Of a stretch of 64,000 bases of DNA, positions 50,541 to 60,208 are shown piece after piece. The translations under genes and the position numbers were made by a program. The stretch is from JAGORM01 sp964406795. Lineage in GTDB: Bacteria; Patescibacteriota; Microgenomatia; Levybacterales; GWA1-39-11. The stretch covers positions 62,001-126,000 of the forward strand of contig CAYOTA010000002.1 in the NCBI GenBank assembly GCA_964406795.1, in the 5' to 3' direction. Under the pieces are notes generated by a model. The model was not told where the DNA came from, did not search any database, and saw nothing but the letters and a program-made list of their open reading frames with translations. The stretch's first letter is position 1. Each line of letters opens with the position of its first letter.

Positions 50541-51824
50541 CTACGCAAGTGCATTTTTAGAACGTAACTTTCTATGATACGTAATAGCAAACCTGTGTGC
50601 CTCATCCCTTATGCGTCTGACTATGTTTATTGCTGGAGATGACAATGGGACACGCACTTCTGTAAACTTCAAACCCCTTACCTCTTTTCTGGGAATTACC
50701 AGTGTTTCAAATTTTTTGGCAATCCCTATAACCGGAATTGAGACGCCGTTATGAGCCAAAACTTGAAGAACTGATGAAACCTGACCCTTTCCACCATCTA
50801 CTATAAAAAGGCTCGGAAATTCCCATTCAGGATGCTTAAGACGCCTTCCCATCATCTCCTGGTGCATAGCAAAATCATTAGGAGTTTTTGTTTTTCTGAT
50901 TTTAAACTTTCTATATTCTGATTTTTCAGCTGACCCATTGATCAACACTGTCATAGAACCAGTGGCGTTCGTTCCCTGAAAATTAGAAATATCAAAACAC
51001 TCTATCCTTTTGAGGTTTGTTAAAACTACACCATTGGCAGCCAGTAAATCAAATAACGCTTGGTTTTCTGATTCTTCCCGTATGGACTGCGTTTTAGGTT
51101 GATTTATATACACAAACGGATCATATGTTTCCTGCGTAATTTTCTCAATTGAGTCAATTTGCTTTTGGACAATTCCCGCTTTTTCAAATTCTTCTTGTTT
51201 TGAAAATATGTTGCGTTCTGACTCTAAATTTTTAATAACTTGTTTTGTACTGCCTTTCAAAAACCGCTTAAGATTTGAAATATTTTTTTTGTATATGTCA
51301 GCATTTTCAGGTACTGCTTGGACACATGGGCATAATCCCAGGTGAAAGTATAAACATTTGCGTTTAGGATGAGTCTTGACAGACTCATAAGGAAAAATTT
51401 TTCGAAGTAACTTTAACACAACCTTACTGGAGCCGGCATGAGGATATGGTCCAAAATAGTCAGCCTTTTTATTTGTCATTTTACGAACTAAACCTACATA
51501 GGGGATTTCAGAATTTGTTACAGCAATATACGGATATGACTTGTCATCAATCATTTTAATATTAAAATAGGGAAGGTGTTGGTGTATTAACTCTGCCTCT
51601 AACAAAAATGCCTCAATTTCAGAGTTCACCACTATGTGCACAACTTTTTTTATTTTAGGAATTAGTAATGAGGTTTTTTCGTCATGAGCTTGCTTTTGAA
51701 AATAAGAGGAAACGCGCTTTTTGAGATTTTTTGCTTTCCCAACATAAAGAATATTACCTTTTTCGTCTAAAAATTGGTAAACCCCTGGTTTTGATGGCAA
51801 TGATGAATATAATGATTGATCCAA
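50541..51824 (-). CDS. uvrC: Excinuclease ABC subunit C, lacking the C-terminal (HhH)2 domain
   Basis: 427 residues. GIY-YIG nuclease domain (K-P-G-V-Y-Q-F-L-D-E-K-G-N-I-L-Y-V-G-K-A-K-N-L), UVR segment, and RNase H-like domain (C-F-D-I-S-N, F-I-V-D-G-G-K-G-Q, R-D-E-A-H-R-F-A-I). UvrC usually has about 600 residues; here it stops right after R-D-E-A-H-R-F-A-I-T-Y-H-R-K-L, with no helix-hairpin-helix domain in any frame downstream. It makes both incisions in nucleotide excision repair. Its start overlaps the transglutaminase gene by 71 bases. Confidence 0.92.
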   Translation of the reverse strand: MDQSLYSSLPSKPGVYQFLDEKGNILYVGKAKNLKKRVSSYFQKQAHDEKTSLLIPKIKKVVHIVVNSEIEAFLLEAELIHQHLPYFNIKMIDDKSYPYIAVTNSEIPYVGLVRKMTNKKADYFGPYPHAGSSKVVLKLLRKIFPYESVKTHPKRKCLYFHLGLCPCVQAVPENADIYKKNISNLKRFLKGSTKQVIKNLESERNIFSKQEEFEKAGIVQKQIDSIEKITQETYDPFVYINQPKTQSIREESENQALFDLLAANGVVLTNLKRIECFDISNFQGTNATGSMTVLINGSAEKSEYRKFKIRKTKTPNDFAMHQEMMGRRLKHPEWEFPSLFIVDGGKGQVSSVLQVLAHNGVSIPVIGIAKKFETLVIPRKEVRGLKFTEVRVPLSSPAINIVRRIRDEAHRFAITYHRKLRSKNALA

Positions 51825-53598
51825 GTAGTAAGACTCCTCCTCCTAAAATTGGTAATGAAATCGGAAATACTCGTATTTGTTTTTCAAAAAGTACTTTTTT
51901 ACGACTATCTTGCATTGTAATGGTGTGGGAAACGTTTGTCAAAGAACCTAGTATTCCCTGGCTTCTCGGAATGTTAACTGATATAACACTACTGCCCAAG
52001 GGAGGAGTTTTTGGAAACGTAATAGTTGAAACTTTTTTTGAATCCAAAAATATAGAAATGTCTTCAGGATGTGTTTCATAATTTCCTAAATTAAGATAGG
52101 TAACCGATCCCTGAATAAATGACCCATTGGTAAACGGTGAAAAGTTACCGGTGATTATGTGTCTACTTACTTTTTTAAAATCTGCGACGTCTGCAAATGA
52201 CACCTCAACATCTTTAGAGTCACCAGATTTGTACCCCCCGGCAGGCACAGGGTACGTACTGGATAATCCGTTTTTAACAAATGTCACATGATCCAAATCA
52301 AAAACTTTGAAAAAGTCGACTCCTGTAGTATCTGTCCACGTGGGATCAACCATTACCCACGTTTTTTGTGTGTCATCATAGTATTCGGGCCATGCGTGCA
52401 ATACATCTTGGAATAAATCCGTTGGACGAGATAAGTCGTTTTGGGTATATGCATACCCTTCAATGGCACGGGCTGGAATGCCGCTGGAGCGCGCAAGTGT
52501 AATAAATAAATCGGTAAATTCTAAGCTACCGGCAAAAAACGGATCACGCAAGGACTTTAGCGCCCCCAACCGTTCATTCTTAACATTAGTTTTTGAAGTG
52601 CCATATGACAAAGATTTTACAATATAATTAAATATTTCCTGAGATGATCGCAAATTTTTTGCAATTTTTTTTATCTCCGAACTTTCTGTTTCCCAATATT
52701 TTTGCGGTCGCGTGTAAGCCTTTCGCTCGTCCTCCGTTATGTCAGTCTTACTCGGCTTAAAAGAGGAGTCTACTAACACATCTGCTCGTACTTTATATCC
52801 ACTTTTTGCGTCTAAAGAGTATTTTGCAAGTGTGTTTCCATCTTTATCTTTATAAACGGACTGAGGTTTTGGGGAAATATTCTCGAGGATGATTTTTTGG
52901 TATGCAGTGTCCGGAGGAAGTGCGATTTCAGTAATTACAGGGTACAAATTTTTATTTTCTAAATTATAGGAAAGTTTAAATCTGTAATATTGTCTATCAC
53001 CAAATACTATAAATATTCCACTTTTAGAAATATTTTCTTTTGAAAACACATATACGGAATTGCTTGAATTATAGGGGACATCCGGCTTTACAATACTTGC
53101 GTTTCCAAAACTTTCAGGAACCGTAACTAACACTTCATAAGCTGCAAAATCCTGTATGTTTGTGATTGCCGGAATTGAAACTGTGTATGACTTGCCGGCA
53201 GTTTTTAAATAATCAGTTGTCGTAAATGAGACAGTAAAATTATTTTTTGCGTTAATCCCCACTGTGCGTTCAGGAAAATTAATGGTAACTATTTTAGTAT
53301 TATTCTCTCCTTCTTGAAGTTTATAAGGAATAGGACCTTTGCTATTTGATGTTTTTATATTGCTTATATTTTTAAGCTTGAGTGCAATGCTGTAAGAAGG
53401 CGTGTACACAAATTCTTTGGTGTTGGTTAAGGTGATTTCTTGGGTAACAAAAACCTCACCGCTTTCTTGTGGGACATACGTGGTGAGTGCACCGACTATA
53501 AAATCGGTATCAGTTTGCGCAAATGATGTTGGAATTTGAATACAAAAGATTGCAAAAATGATGCAAATAAACACAACATGCTTTACAAATTTTACCAT
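51754..53598 (-). CDS. Secreted transglutaminase-like protein without the catalytic cysteine
   Basis: 614 residues: signal peptide, two beta domains, a transglutaminase core (about residues 315-430) and a C-terminal membrane helix with basic tail (R-R-K-R). The His (L-H-A-W-P-E-Y-Y) and Asp (V-M-V-D-P-T-W) of the triad are kept, but the G-x-C position reads G-S-L-E-F, so the nucleophile is missing. It is probably a non-enzymatic surface protein. Its ATG overlaps the uvrA stop. Confidence 0.8.
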   Translation of the reverse strand: MVKFVKHVVFICIIFAIFCIQIPTSFAQTDTDFIVGALTTYVPQESGEVFVTQEITLTNTKEFVYTPSYSIALKLKNISNIKTSNSKGPIPYKLQEGENNTKIVTINFPERTVGINAKNNFTVSFTTTDYLKTAGKSYTVSIPAITNIQDFAAYEVLVTVPESFGNASIVKPDVPYNSSNSVYVFSKENISKSGIFIVFGDRQYYRFKLSYNLENKNLYPVITEIALPPDTAYQKIILENISPKPQSVYKDKDGNTLAKYSLDAKSGYKVRADVLVDSSFKPSKTDITEDERKAYTRPQKYWETESSEIKKIAKNLRSSQEIFNYIVKSLSYGTSKTNVKNERLGALKSLRDPFFAGSLEFTDLFITLARSSGIPARAIEGYAYTQNDLSRPTDLFQDVLHAWPEYYDDTQKTWVMVDPTWTDTTGVDFFKVFDLDHVTFVKNGLSSTYPVPAGGYKSGDSKDVEVSFADVADFKKVSRHIITGNFSPFTNGSFIQGSVTYLNLGNYETHPEDISIFLDSKKVSTITFPKTPPLGSSVISVNIPRSQGILGSLTNVSHTITMQDSRKKVLFEKQIRVFPISLPILGGGVLLLGSIIIFIIAIKTRGLPIFRRKR

Positions 53599-56471
53599 TA
53601 CAATTCTTTTTTGAGGTATCTACCAGTGTGCGAATCTGGGTTTTTTGCAATTTCTAAAGGTGTTCCTGTTGCTACCACATTCCCTCCGCCACTTCCTCCT
53701 TCAGGACCCAAGTCTATAATATAGTCCGCATTTTTTATAATATCTAGATTATGCTCAATAACAAGCACCGTGTTTCCTTTTTCAACAAGTTTGTGTAGCA
53801 CCACAATTAACTTTTCTAAATCTGCAAAATGAAGACCAGTTGTAGGCTCATCCAAAATATACAAACTTTTATTCCCGCCCCTTTTAGAAAGTTCTGAAGC
53901 CAATTTTATGCGCTGCGCTTCTCCACCAGACAAGGTTGGCGCCGGCTGGCCTATTTTTACATATGACAATCCTACCTCAAGTAACGTTTGGAGTTTATTA
54001 GAAAGCCCCTCATGAAAAGAAAAGAATGGGATGGCATCCATAACAGATAAGTCTAGAACATCAGCAATGTTTTTCCCATCAAAATCTATTTCTAAGGTTT
54101 CTGCTGTATAGCGCTTTCCATTACACGATTCACAGGGAACAAAAACATCCGGCAAAAACTGCATCTCTATTTTAAGTTGGCCTTCACCTTCACAGGTTTC
54201 GCATCTACCTCCCTTTACATTAAAAGAAAATCTTCCTGGTGTGTACCCTCTAATTCTAGCCTCCTTACTGTTTACAAAAATATCCCGAATGTGTGTAAAA
54301 GCTCCCGTATAGGTTGCTGGATTTGATCTGGGAGTTCGCCCAATTGGGGACTGATCAATCATAAAAACACGTTTTATATACTCGTCACCTCTTAAATCTT
54401 TAAATGCACCAGGCTGTTCTTTATGAAATGGATTTTTCTTTTGTGCCAGTGCGTGAAACAGCACATCATTCACGAGTGTCGACTTTCCGCTTCCGGAAAC
54501 GCCAGTCACGCACACTAATTTTCCTAATGGGATTTTTATATCTATGTTTTTTAAATTGTGATGTGATACTCCTTTTATTTCTAAAAATTCTGGAGGAACT
54601 TCTTTTTTAGATTTATGGATCTTAATCTTTTTTGCGCCTGATAAATATTTTCCTGTTAGTGAATTCTCATCTTTTTTAATTTGATCAGGAGTCCCCTGAG
54701 CTGTAATATGCCCACCGTTAACCCCGGCCCCAGGTCCTATATCAAAAATATAGTCTGATTCCTCCATCATTTCGCGGTCATGTTCTACCACAACTACCGT
54801 ATTTCCTAGCTCCCGCAAGTTTTTAAGTGTGGTTATAAGTTTTGTATTATCCCTAGGATGAAGACCTATGGATGGCTCATCCAAAACATACAAGACTCCT
54901 GATAGGCCGGAACCTATTTGAGAAGCCAATCGTATACGCTGCGCTTCACCACCGGCTAAAGTGTGTGCGCTTCTGGAAAGTGATAAATATGAAAGTCCTA
55001 CGTTTAATAAGAATTCCAGGCGAGCTGCAATTTCTTTTAAGATAATCCTTGCAATTTGACGTTCCCGACTTGAAAAGATTTGATCCAACGTATTAATAAA
55101 TGCGAAACACTCATCAATACTCATATCGGACACAACTGCAATAGATTTTTTATCAATGGTTACTGACAACGCCTCTTTTTTAAGCCGCGCTCCATGACAT
55201 TCCTCACAAGTTTTAGGTGTCATGTATTTTTCTATCTCCCGCTTTACGATTTCAGATTCTGACTCAGAATATTTTGCCAACATATAGTTTACAATTCCCG
55301 TAAACTCTTCAAATATAGTTGTATTTTCACCAAACCTATTCTTTCCTTTGATTTTGTAAATCTTTTTATTTGTTCCAAACAGTAGTGTTCTTTTTTGATC
55401 TGGAGTAAGTGTTTTAATGGGCTGATTTAGCGGAATGTCTTCATCATCCAATGCTTGTTTTATGGTCCTTGAAAACCAAGTGTCTTGCTCTCCTATATTT
55501 GAAAACGGCAAAATTCCACCCTCTAAAATAGTTAATTCCGGAGTTAAGATCAAAAGATCATCAATTGAATAAATAAGACCTAACCCGTTGCAGTTGGGAC
55601 ATGCACCATATGGTGAGTTAAAGGAGAAAAGTCTTGGCTCAACCTCAGCAATAGAAGTTCCACAGTTGGGACACGCAAAGCGCTCTGAGTACCCTGTGTC
55701 TTCCATTTCAGTTGGCTTTTCCGGAAATTCAAATCCTTTGTCTTGTACTTTTGTAATTATTACTTCCCTGTTTCCTAAATTAAGTGCTTGTTCTAGGGAG
55801 TCAGACAACCTTCCTTGATCAAAGTTTTTGTCCAAAGTGATCCGGTCAACTACAGCTTCTATACTATGCTTGTTGGTTTTGATAAGTGAATAATTCTCAT
55901 CTAAATCAAATATTTTCCCGTCAATTCTGGCTTTTTGAAATCCACGCTTTTTTAAATCTTTAAAAAGATCTGAATATTCACCTTTGCGGCCACGGACTAA
56001 CGGCGCCAAAATCATAATACGTGTTGGGCTTATACCTACAAATCTTAAAATTATGTCTTCCATAATTTTTTCTTTTGTAGTTCTTGCAATTTCTGTTCCA
56101 CACTCTGGACAATGAGGATGCCCAACTCTTGCAAATAATAGCCTCATATAATCATAAATTTCAGTAACAGTTCCTACCGTAGAACGAGGATTGTGGGAGG
56201 TGGATTTTTGATCAATTGAAATAGCAGGAGACAAACCTTCTATATAATCTACGTCAGGCTTTTTCATAACGCCCAAAAATTGACGCGCATAGGATGATAA
56301 AGATTCTACATAACGTCTTTGCCCTTCTGCGTAAATTGTGTCAAAAGCTAAAGATGATTTTCCACTACCGGATAACCCCGTAAAAACAATTAACTTGTTT
56401 TTTGGAATTTCTAAATCTATATTTTTGAGGTTATGCTCGCGCGCACCTTTTACAATAATTTTATCTATCAT
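53598..56471 (-). CDS. uvrA: Excinuclease ABC subunit A
   Basis: 957 residues with two ABC ATPase modules (Walker A G-L-S-G-S-G-K-S-S and G-V-S-G-S-G-K-S-T; signatures L-A-G-G-E-A-Q and L-S-G-G-E-A-Q) and zinc fingers (C-P-E-C / C-P-N-C pairs, C-E-T-C / C-E-S-C). UvrA finds DNA damage with UvrB. TAAAAT lies four bases before the ATG. The start is overlapped by the stop (TGA in ATGA) of an upstream ORF beginning with the same M-I-D-K. Confidence 0.96.
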   Translation of the reverse strand: MIDKIIVKGAREHNLKNIDLEIPKNKLIVFTGLSGSGKSSLAFDTIYAEGQRRYVESLSSYARQFLGVMKKPDVDYIEGLSPAISIDQKSTSHNPRSTVGTVTEIYDYMRLLFARVGHPHCPECGTEIARTTKEKIMEDIILRFVGISPTRIMILAPLVRGRKGEYSDLFKDLKKRGFQKARIDGKIFDLDENYSLIKTNKHSIEAVVDRITLDKNFDQGRLSDSLEQALNLGNREVIITKVQDKGFEFPEKPTEMEDTGYSERFACPNCGTSIAEVEPRLFSFNSPYGACPNCNGLGLIYSIDDLLILTPELTILEGGILPFSNIGEQDTWFSRTIKQALDDEDIPLNQPIKTLTPDQKRTLLFGTNKKIYKIKGKNRFGENTTIFEEFTGIVNYMLAKYSESESEIVKREIEKYMTPKTCEECHGARLKKEALSVTIDKKSIAVVSDMSIDECFAFINTLDQIFSSRERQIARIILKEIAARLEFLLNVGLSYLSLSRSAHTLAGGEAQRIRLASQIGSGLSGVLYVLDEPSIGLHPRDNTKLITTLKNLRELGNTVVVVEHDREMMEESDYIFDIGPGAGVNGGHITAQGTPDQIKKDENSLTGKYLSGAKKIKIHKSKKEVPPEFLEIKGVSHHNLKNIDIKIPLGKLVCVTGVSGSGKSTLVNDVLFHALAQKKNPFHKEQPGAFKDLRGDEYIKRVFMIDQSPIGRTPRSNPATYTGAFTHIRDIFVNSKEARIRGYTPGRFSFNVKGGRCETCEGEGQLKIEMQFLPDVFVPCESCNGKRYTAETLEIDFDGKNIADVLDLSVMDAIPFFSFHEGLSNKLQTLLEVGLSYVKIGQPAPTLSGGEAQRIKLASELSKRGGNKSLYILDEPTTGLHFADLEKLIVVLHKLVEKGNTVLVIEHNLDIIKNADYIIDLGPEGGSGGGNVVATGTPLEIAKNPDSHTGRYLKKEL

Positions 56472-56530
56472 AATAATTTTACTTTTTGAGCTTGCGAAAA
56501 AAGCAAGCTATGCTTATCTATCATATTTTA
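56461..56530 (-). repeat. uvrA start echo: duplicated box, start codon and hairpin
   Basis: ATGATAGATAA, the start of uvrA (56461-56471), is repeated at 56514-56524, each copy preceded by TAAAAT (56476-56481 and 56525-56530). Between them is the hairpin AGCTTGC/GCAAGCT (56489-56509) with the 12-mer AAAAAAGCAAGC (56497-56508). The upstream ATG opens an 18-residue ORF, M-I-D-K-H-S-L-L-F-S-Q-A-Q-K-V-K-L-L, whose TGA overlaps the uvrA ATG. Confidence 0.82.
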
Positions 56531-56533
56531 GTC

Positions 56534-56560
56534 ATTGCGAGGAATAATTTCCGAAGCAAT
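56534..56560. repeat. Dispersed-repeat-like element ATTGCGAGG...CGAAGCAAT
   Basis: ATTGC/GCAAT ends with an inner GGAA/TTCC stem. The frame ATTGCGAGG...GAAGCAAT is a widespread dispersed repeat pattern in bacterial genomes; only one copy is in this window. Confidence 0.45.
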
Positions 56561-56674
56561 CTAAACTTTGAAGCTAGTCTTATCTGTCATTTGTATGACA
56601 CAATGGTTAACCCAAAGTTAATCATTATAGACTAATTCGCGTGTATTATACAAGGGTTATAGGTAAGAGAATTG

Positions 56675-57337
56675 TTACAGCTTTTTAACCAAGAAGTACT
56701 CCTCTTTGGGGAATTTTGCGGCCACTTTCAGTATGCTTGAGGCGTCGTGCTTTTGCGATTTATGACACATCATTGCCTTTACTTTTATATCCCAGACTGA
56801 AGATACATCTACCACCTTATCAATTTCTGAACTATCATATCCTAGCGGAAAATAGATAAAATAATCATTCCTAAATTCCTCACGTCCTTTTTTAATACAA
56901 TGTAGCCACAATTCTTTTACAGTTTTGTTTTCTCTCAACACAAACTGAGTCACCATAGATATGGCAATATGGTCTATGTGCCCTGAAATACCGCGTGATT
57001 CAAAAGTCATGACTATTTCAGGATTTAATTTTTCTATATGCGCTTGGATCCTAGCCGCTAATTTGTGGTAAAGATTATTTGATAGTGTCCCGTCTTTAAA
57101 ACCCAAAAAATAAACTTTTTTAACCCCCAAAGCTTTAGCTGATTCTAATAATTCTTGAGCTCGTACGTCTTTAAGTTTTACATCGTGTGATTCTCTGGAA
57201 TCTTTTCCAGCCTGGCCCTTGGTGGCGCACAAAATATACACGTCATGAGTTTTAGTTAGACTGTGGATGGTACCTGAAGGCCCAAACGCTTCATCATCAG
57301 GATGGGCAAATACACAAACTACTGTTTTCTTTTTCAT
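56675..57337 (-). CDS. PIG-L family LmbE-like deacetylase
   Basis: 220 residues with the zinc-binding motif A-H-P-D-D-E-A-F-G near the N-terminus and H-I-D-H-I further on. Family members deacetylate N-acetylglucosaminyl groups in lipids or thiols; the substrate here is unknown. Its ATG shares a base with the uvrB stop, so it is translated from the uvrB transcript. Confidence 0.9.
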   Translation of the reverse strand: MKKKTVVCVFAHPDDEAFGPSGTIHSLTKTHDVYILCATKGQAGKDSRESHDVKLKDVRAQELLESAKALGVKKVYFLGFKDGTLSNNLYHKLAARIQAHIEKLNPEIVMTFESRGISGHIDHIAISMVTQFVLRENKTVKELWLHCIKKGREEFRNDYFIYFPLGYDSSEIDKVVDVSSVWDIKVKAMMCHKSQKHDASSILKVAAKFPKEEYFLVKKL

Positions 57338-59313
57338 TATTGTTGATTAACGTATCTAATTTTGTCCCTAAGCAGCGCTGCTGTTTCAAAGTCCAAAGAC
57401 TTGGCTGCTTCCTTCATTTCTTTTTGCAAACGCTTCAATACTTTTTTCTTTTGGTCGGGTAACAAGACGTCCCGATCCATAAGTGGTTTAAAATCATCTA
57501 ATGTCTCTTCTTTTTTAACAAGTTTTTCCCGAATCGCTTTTTCCACGGACGTTGGGGTTATTCCATGTTTTTCGTTATACGCCAACTGAATTTTGCGTCG
57601 TCTGTTAACTTCTGAAACAGCGGCTTTTATAGAATCTGTTTCAGTGTCAGCATAAAGAATTACTCGAGAATCAACTCTTCTTGCACCACGTCCCATGATT
57701 TGGATAAGAGATGAGCGGGAGCGAAGGAACCCTTCTTTATCTGCATCTAAAATTGCAACCATTCCTACCTCAGGTAAATCAATTCCCTCCCGAAGCAAAT
57801 TAATACCCACCAACACATCATATTTTCCGGAACGCAAATCATCTAGTACGTCTTGGCGAGCAAGCGTATCAATATCTGCATGCAGATAGGTAACTGCAAT
57901 TCCCTCCTCTTCCAGATAAGATGATAATTCTTCAGCCATTCTTTTCGTAAGTGTTGTTACTAAAACACGTTCTTTTTTTAGAATGGTTTTTTTAATTTCA
58001 GATAGTAAATCCAAAATTTGTCCATCAGTTTTCCTAACTTGTACTTCAGGGTCTACAATTCCTGTAGGCCTGATGAGCTGCTCAGCAATATTATCACTTC
58101 CTGCCTTTTCCATTTCTAGCTCATTTGGAGTGGCACTCATATAAATGGTCTTGTGTATTTTTTGCAAAAACTCTTCGTTGGTAAGCGGTCTGTTATCAAA
58201 AGCGGAAGGAAGCCTAAAACCATAATCAACTAACATTTGTTTACGTGCACGGTCCCCATTATACATACCTCTAATCTGAGGCAACGTTATGTGTGATTCG
58301 TCAATAATTAAAAGCCAGTCTGGATTTGCCTTTTCAAAGTACTCTAAAAGGGAGAATGGAGCCTGTCCGGGCGCGCGTCCATCAAAGTATCTGGAATAGT
58401 TTTCAATTCCATTTACAAATCCCATTTGCCCAATCATTTTTAAATCATACTCAGTCCGCTGCTGAATTCTATTTGCCTCTAATAATTTATTTTGTAATTT
58501 TAACTCTTCAACCCGCAGCGCCAAATCCCGCCTAATTTGCTCAAATACATCTTTATAAAAAGATGGATCAGTTACATAATGCTTGGCAGGATATAGAACA
58601 ATTTCACTTTTATATCCGGTTTTTTCACCGGTTAACGGATCCAGGATTTCAAGTTTTGTAATTTTGTTATCAGTCAACACAATTCTTATGACATAGTCGT
58701 CGTATGCTGGCTGAATTTCTATAACTTCACCCTTTACTCTAAATGTACCGCGCTTAAAATCATAGTCGTTTCTGGTGTACATTAAGTCCAAAAAACGCTC
58801 AAGCATATGTTTTCTGTCATATTCGTCACCTACTGAAAGTTTAAAAATAAATTTACCATACTCATTTGGTGACCCTAGGTTATAAATACTGGAGACTGAT
58901 GCCACAACAATTGTGTCGGGTCTTGTTAATATGTTTGTAGTAGCAGCTAAACGCAATTTATCTATCTCGTCATTAACTTGGGTTTCTTTAGCAATGTAGG
59001 TGTCAGTGGTAGGAATGTATGCCTCTGGTTGGTAGAAATCGTAATATGACACAAAGTATGAAACAGCATTTTCTGGAAAAAAGTCCCGCATTTCCTGATA
59101 AATTTGAGCGGCAAGTGTTTTATTGTGGGAGATAATAAGAGTTGGCTTTCCGTAATTTTTAATAACGTTTGCAATTGTAAAAGTTTTACCACTACCGGTA
59201 ACTCCCAGGAGTACTTGATCCTTTTTATCTTTTTCCAAGCCATTTGAAAGCTTTTCAATAGCTGTAGGCTGGTCACCAGTAGGCTTAAATTTTGATTTAA
59301 GTGTAAAAACCAT
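57337..59313 (-). CDS. uvrB: Excinuclease ABC subunit B
   Basis: 658 residues from the ATG at M-V-F-T-L-K, the conserved UvrB beginning (K-F-K-P-T-G-D-Q-P-x-A-I). An in-frame ATG eight codons upstream (59337) follows a TAAAAT box after three bases and could also be used. Walker A G-V-T-G-S-G-K-T, beta-hairpin Y-Y-D-F-Y-Q-P-E-A-Y-I-P, helicase motifs D-E-S-H and Q-x-x-G-R-x-x-R, and a C-terminal UVR domain (K-E-A-A-K-S-L-D-F-E-T-A-A-L-L-R-D) are all present. First gene of the repair cluster. Confidence 0.95.
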   Translation of the reverse strand: MVFTLKSKFKPTGDQPTAIEKLSNGLEKDKKDQVLLGVTGSGKTFTIANVIKNYGKPTLIISHNKTLAAQIYQEMRDFFPENAVSYFVSYYDFYQPEAYIPTTDTYIAKETQVNDEIDKLRLAATTNILTRPDTIVVASVSSIYNLGSPNEYGKFIFKLSVGDEYDRKHMLERFLDLMYTRNDYDFKRGTFRVKGEVIEIQPAYDDYVIRIVLTDNKITKLEILDPLTGEKTGYKSEIVLYPAKHYVTDPSFYKDVFEQIRRDLALRVEELKLQNKLLEANRIQQRTEYDLKMIGQMGFVNGIENYSRYFDGRAPGQAPFSLLEYFEKANPDWLLIIDESHITLPQIRGMYNGDRARKQMLVDYGFRLPSAFDNRPLTNEEFLQKIHKTIYMSATPNELEMEKAGSDNIAEQLIRPTGIVDPEVQVRKTDGQILDLLSEIKKTILKKERVLVTTLTKRMAEELSSYLEEEGIAVTYLHADIDTLARQDVLDDLRSGKYDVLVGINLLREGIDLPEVGMVAILDADKEGFLRSRSSLIQIMGRGARRVDSRVILYADTETDSIKAAVSEVNRRRKIQLAYNEKHGITPTSVEKAIREKLVKKEETLDDFKPLMDRDVLLPDQKKKVLKRLQKEMKEAAKSLDFETAALLRDKIRYVNQQ

Positions 59314-59410
59314 ATCTATCCCTAATTTAGAGAGCATACTATTTTACCACACTCGCGATTTAGAAAAACTATGATTAAATAATAACTATAGATAATAAAA
59401 ACTTGACATT

Positions 59411-60208
59411 AAGGTTTGACCTTGAGTATGCTTAACGAAGGTCAAACCTTCACGACGAACAACTGTGAATAAACCTTACTACAATGCCGTCAAAAAATAT
59501 AATAAAAACTTATTATAAAGGCGCCTACTTTCATGTCTACAATCGTGGTGTTGAAAAGCGTTCAATCTTCATAGATGAACAAGACTGTCAGGTGTTTTTA
59601 AGATATATCAAACTATACTTATCTCCTTTGGAATTTGTAAACAAAATGGGAGAGTCAGAACCAAAAATCCGAAGATTTTTTAAATTAAATCTGAAAAATG
59701 ATGTAGAGCTTTTGTGTTTTGCACTTATGCCTAATCATTTTCATATGCTGTTAAAGAATAAAAGCGAAAGGGGTATTCCAATACTAATGCAACGCGTTAT
59801 GACTGCTTACACAATGTATTTTAACAAAAAATATAACAGAATTGGTGCCTTATTCCAAAATGCATACAAAGCATCCCCTGTCTTACATGACTCATATCTG
59901 CTTCATCTCACCAGATACATTCACAATAATTCATCACGAATTCAACCAAAGCAAATTAATTTCATGAACTATTCTTCATATCCTTATTATCTAGGAACAC
60001 TTGCATCAGAATGGCTAAATACAACTTTCATATTAGATTACTTCAAAAATACAATCAAAGCTACAAATACGATCGAAGCATATAAAAGCTTTGTTGAAAT
60101 GGACATCACAGACTCTATAAGTGTGCTTAATTTAAATAACTTAATACTAGAAAATGACCTATGTATTTAAGGTTTGACCTTCAATGAAGCAGAATAAGGT
60201 CAAACCTT
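59411..60208 (+). mobile_element. REP-associated transposase element with flanking palindromes
   Basis: The transposase gene is bracketed by two identical hairpins: AAGGTTTGACCTT, a 14-base loop and AAGGTCAAACCTT, at 59411-59450 and 60169-60208. The two loops differ in sequence. This is the arrangement of RAYT transposases and the REP sequences they process. The right hairpin overlaps the stop codon of the gene. Confidence 0.85.
59484..60170 (+). CDS. REP-associated tyrosine transposase (Y1/HUH type)
   Basis: 228 residues: Y-F-H-V-Y-N-R-G-V near the start, the HUH metal site P-N-H-F-H-M-L-L, and a helix with the candidate catalytic tyrosine (Y-L-L-H-L-T-R-Y-I-H-N-N). Matches the IS200/RAYT single-strand transposase family. 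All key residues look intact. The gene lies between uvrB and lexA. Confidence 0.9.
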   Translation: MPSKNIIKTYYKGAYFHVYNRGVEKRSIFIDEQDCQVFLRYIKLYLSPLEFVNKMGESEPKIRRFFKLNLKNDVELLCFALMPNHFHMLLKNKSERGIPILMQRVMTAYTMYFNKKYNRIGALFQNAYKASPVLHDSYLLHLTRYIHNNSSRIQPKQINFMNYSSYPYYLGTLASEWLNTTFILDYFKNTIKATNTIEAYKSFVEMDITDSISVLNLNNLILENDLCI

